From: Streptomyces lydicus
GTDB lineage: Bacteria > Actinomycetota > Actinomycetes > Streptomycetales > Streptomycetaceae
Reading direction: 5' to 3'
Assembly: GCF_000717345.1 (NCBI RefSeq)
Contig: NZ_JNZA01000021.1
Span: 1 to 64,000 of the forward strand
Length of the DNA stretch: 64,000 nt
Shown one piece after another: positions 62,575-64,000 of the stretch. How positions within the stretch are numbered: the stretch's first letter is position 1; the number at the start of each line of letters is the position of its first letter. Under the pieces are notes generated by a model, which worked only from the letters and a program-made list of their open reading frames with translations, was not told the origin of the DNA and ran no database searches. The position numbers and the translations under genes were made by a program.

Positions 62575-63921
62575 GTGCTTTTCCTCTATGTTGTCCTGCT
62601 GCTGAGCTGTGCCGTGCTGCTGGTCGCCGGCGTGCTGGAGCAGCGGCGCCACTACGCCGCGCTGGCGCAGATTCCCACCCGGGTGCTGGTCAACGGCATT
62701 CGCGGCAAGAGCTCGATCACCCGGCTGTGCGCGGGGGCGCTGCGCGGCGGCGGTCTGGTCACCGTGGCCAAGACCACCGGCACCGCAGCCCGGTTCATCC
62801 ACCCGGACGCCACCGAGGAGCCGGTGTACCGGAAGTTCGGCATCGCGAACGTCGTCGAGCAGATCGGCATCGTCCGGCGCGCTGCGGCGTACCGGCCGCA
62901 CGCCCTGGTGATCGAGTGCATGGCGGTGATGCCCGCGCTGCAGGAGGTCAACCAGGAGAAGCTGATCCGCTCCACCATCGGCGTGCTGTGCAACGTGCGC
63001 GAGGACCACCTCGCCGAAATGGGGCCGACGCTGGACGATGTCGCCCGCTCGCTGTCCCGGTCGATGCCGTTCGGCGGGGTCTGCGTCACCGCCGAGCAGG
63101 AGCGGCTGCACATCCTCGAAGAGGAGGCGGACAAGCGGCGGTGCCGGCTGATCGCCGTCGATCCGGAGTCGGTCACCGACGAGGAGCTGCGCGAGTTCAG
63201 TTGGTTCACGTTCAAGGAGAACGTCGCCATCGCGCTGGCCGTGGCCGAACTGCTCGGTGTGGACCGGGCCACCGCCCTGCGCGGTATGCGGGAGGCGCCG
63301 CCGGACCCCGGTGTGCTCTCCGTCGAGCGCTACCGCACACCGGACGGCAAGCGGCTGCGCTTCGCCAATGTCTTCGCCGCGAACGACCCCGAGTCGACGT
63401 TGATGAACGTCCGTCAGCTGGAGGAACTCGGGGCGATCCGCCGCCCGCTGAACCTCGTCATCAACTGCCGCCCGGACCGGGTGGAACGCAATGGGCAGAT
63501 GGGAGCGATCGTCCCCGACCTGGCCCCCGAGACGGTCTTCCTCATCGGGCATCCCACCAAGAGCGCCCGCGACGGCATCCCGCCGGGCTCGCCGGGACGG
63601 GTGGTGGACCTGGGCGGCGACCGGCGCGACGCACAGGAGCTGACCCACGCCCTCCTCGCCGAACTGGCCCCGGATTCCTCGCTGGTGGCCGTCGGCAATA
63701 TCCACGGCCAGGGCGAACTCCTCCTGGACCACCTCGGCAAGCTGCCCCCGGACCACGCCGACGAGCCGCTTCCGGTCGCGCACCCGCCCGAGGCGGAGCC
63801 GTACAGCTGGGTGGGGTCGATGAACGGCCCGACGTCCGGCGCACACGCCCAAGGCCCCTCCTCCGCCCATGCCGATGCCCCTGCCGACGCCCGGAACGAA
63901 ACCGCAAGGAACCCGCTGTGA
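62575..63921 (+). CDS. pgsB: Poly-gamma-glutamate synthase PgsB/CapB
   Basis: A 448-aa amide ligase of the Mur-ligase-like PgsB/CapB family, which polymerises glutamate by gamma linkage at the membrane. It has an N-terminal membrane span (1-20) and the P-loop VNGIRGKSSITR (about 40-50), followed by GIANVVEQIGIVRRA, ECMAVMPALQ and NVREDHLAEMG, all characteristic. The last 50 residues are a variable polar tail. GTG start with AAGGA nine bases upstream. Its stop overlaps the pgsC start (GTGA). Confidence 0.92.
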   Translation: MLFLYVVLLLSCAVLLVAGVLEQRRHYAALAQIPTRVLVNGIRGKSSITRLCAGALRGGGLVTVAKTTGTAARFIHPDATEEPVYRKFGIANVVEQIGIVRRAAAYRPHALVIECMAVMPALQEVNQEKLIRSTIGVLCNVREDHLAEMGPTLDDVARSLSRSMPFGGVCVTAEQERLHILEEEADKRRCRLIAVDPESVTDEELREFSWFTFKENVAIALAVAELLGVDRATALRGMREAPPDPGVLSVERYRTPDGKRLRFANVFAANDPESTLMNVRQLEELGAIRRPLNLVINCRPDRVERNGQMGAIVPDLAPETVFLIGHPTKSARDGIPPGSPGRVVDLGGDRRDAQELTHALLAELAPDSSLVAVGNIHGQGELLLDHLGKLPPDHADEPLPVAHPPEAEPYSWVGSMNGPTSGAHAQGPSSAHADAPADARNETARNPL

Positions 63922-64000
63922 TCCCCGTCATCGTCACTCCGCAGACCGCCGCACTGGGGATCGCCCTCGGACTGCTCTTCTCGCTGATCTGCTATCTGAC
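63918..64000 (+). CDS. pgsC: PgsC/CapC membrane protein, 5' end only
   Basis: Only 27 codons lie in the window: VIPVIVTPQTAALGIALGLL, then FSLICYL, one membrane span. Position directly after pgsB with a GTGA overlap and this opening fit PgsC, the membrane partner of the synthase. The rest of the locus, including any PgsA/PgsE or hydrolase, lies outside. Confidence 0.75.
   Translation, partial: MIPVIVTPQTAALGIALGLLFSLICYL

Overview
The window is high-GC actinobacterial DNA with very strong third-position GC. It has many GTG starts, GTGA/ATGA stop-start overlaps and purine-rich ribosome binding sites. RbpA, a SapA-like spore-associated protein, the DUF6230/DUF6114 pair, an MT0933-type antitoxin, a DasR-type chitinase promoter and sigma-R-type promoters point to a Streptomyces or close relative. 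It looks like ordinary chromosome carrying accessory catabolic loci. I see no tRNA, rRNA, CRISPR array, intact insertion sequence or replication origin.

Layout. 0-9 kb: cell-wall hydrolases (the 3' end of an SLT transglycosylase, a truncated SLT relic and a GH25 muramidase), a SapA-like secreted protein, an FAD oxidoreductase, an ABC exporter and an SDR/DUF2867 protein. 9-20 kb: a LacI-controlled sugar locus with a binding protein, two permeases, a GH5 beta-mannosidase-like enzyme, a secreted GH85 endo-beta-N-acetylglucosaminidase and a GH38 alpha-mannosidase. Read together it is a self-contained route for using high-mannose N-glycans. 20-28 kb: a lipoprotein esterase, antitoxin, GNAT, cold-shock protein, DD-carboxypeptidase-like protein, endonuclease I, MFS exporter and methyltransferase. 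28-33 kb: MurJ, then a divergent NHEJ pair (LigD-type polymerase and Ku), an S4 protein and a YchJ-like protein. 33-41 kb: a small membrane protein behind a sigma-R-type promoter and an FtsK-like ATPase with a degenerate P-loop, then a MocR/YczE pair, GDPD, an UMF1-type MFS protein, RbpA and FxsA. 41-46 kb: Ppm1-type mannosyltransferase overlapping Lnt, an amidohydrolase and an Lrp/AsnC regulator. 46-50.5 kb: an acyl-CoA dehydrogenase, lipocalin-like and phosphotransferase group that looks like one catabolic unit. 50.5-52 kb: a GH18 chitinase with two DasR-like sites on its promoter. 52-57.6 kb: TetR with DUF6230/DUF6114, and a GAF regulator with an aldehyde dehydrogenase. 58-64 kb: a secreted hydrolase, a 1-kb non-coding region with palindromes, a tandem sensor/HAMP membrane protein without a kinase, then PgsB and the start of PgsC, i.e. 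the beginning of a poly-gamma-glutamate-type locus that runs off the end.

The two most notable units are the N-glycan locus and the end-of-window pgs locus. In the first, GH85 should cut glycans outside the cell, the CUT1 transporter should import them (no ATPase is encoded, so a shared MsiK-type ATPase is expected), and the leaderless GH38 and GH5 should finish them inside. Two near-identical operator-like sites, one before lacI and one inside the transporter promoter, suggest direct LacI control. In the second, a duplicated sensor-like membrane protein with no output domain sits directly in front of pgsB.
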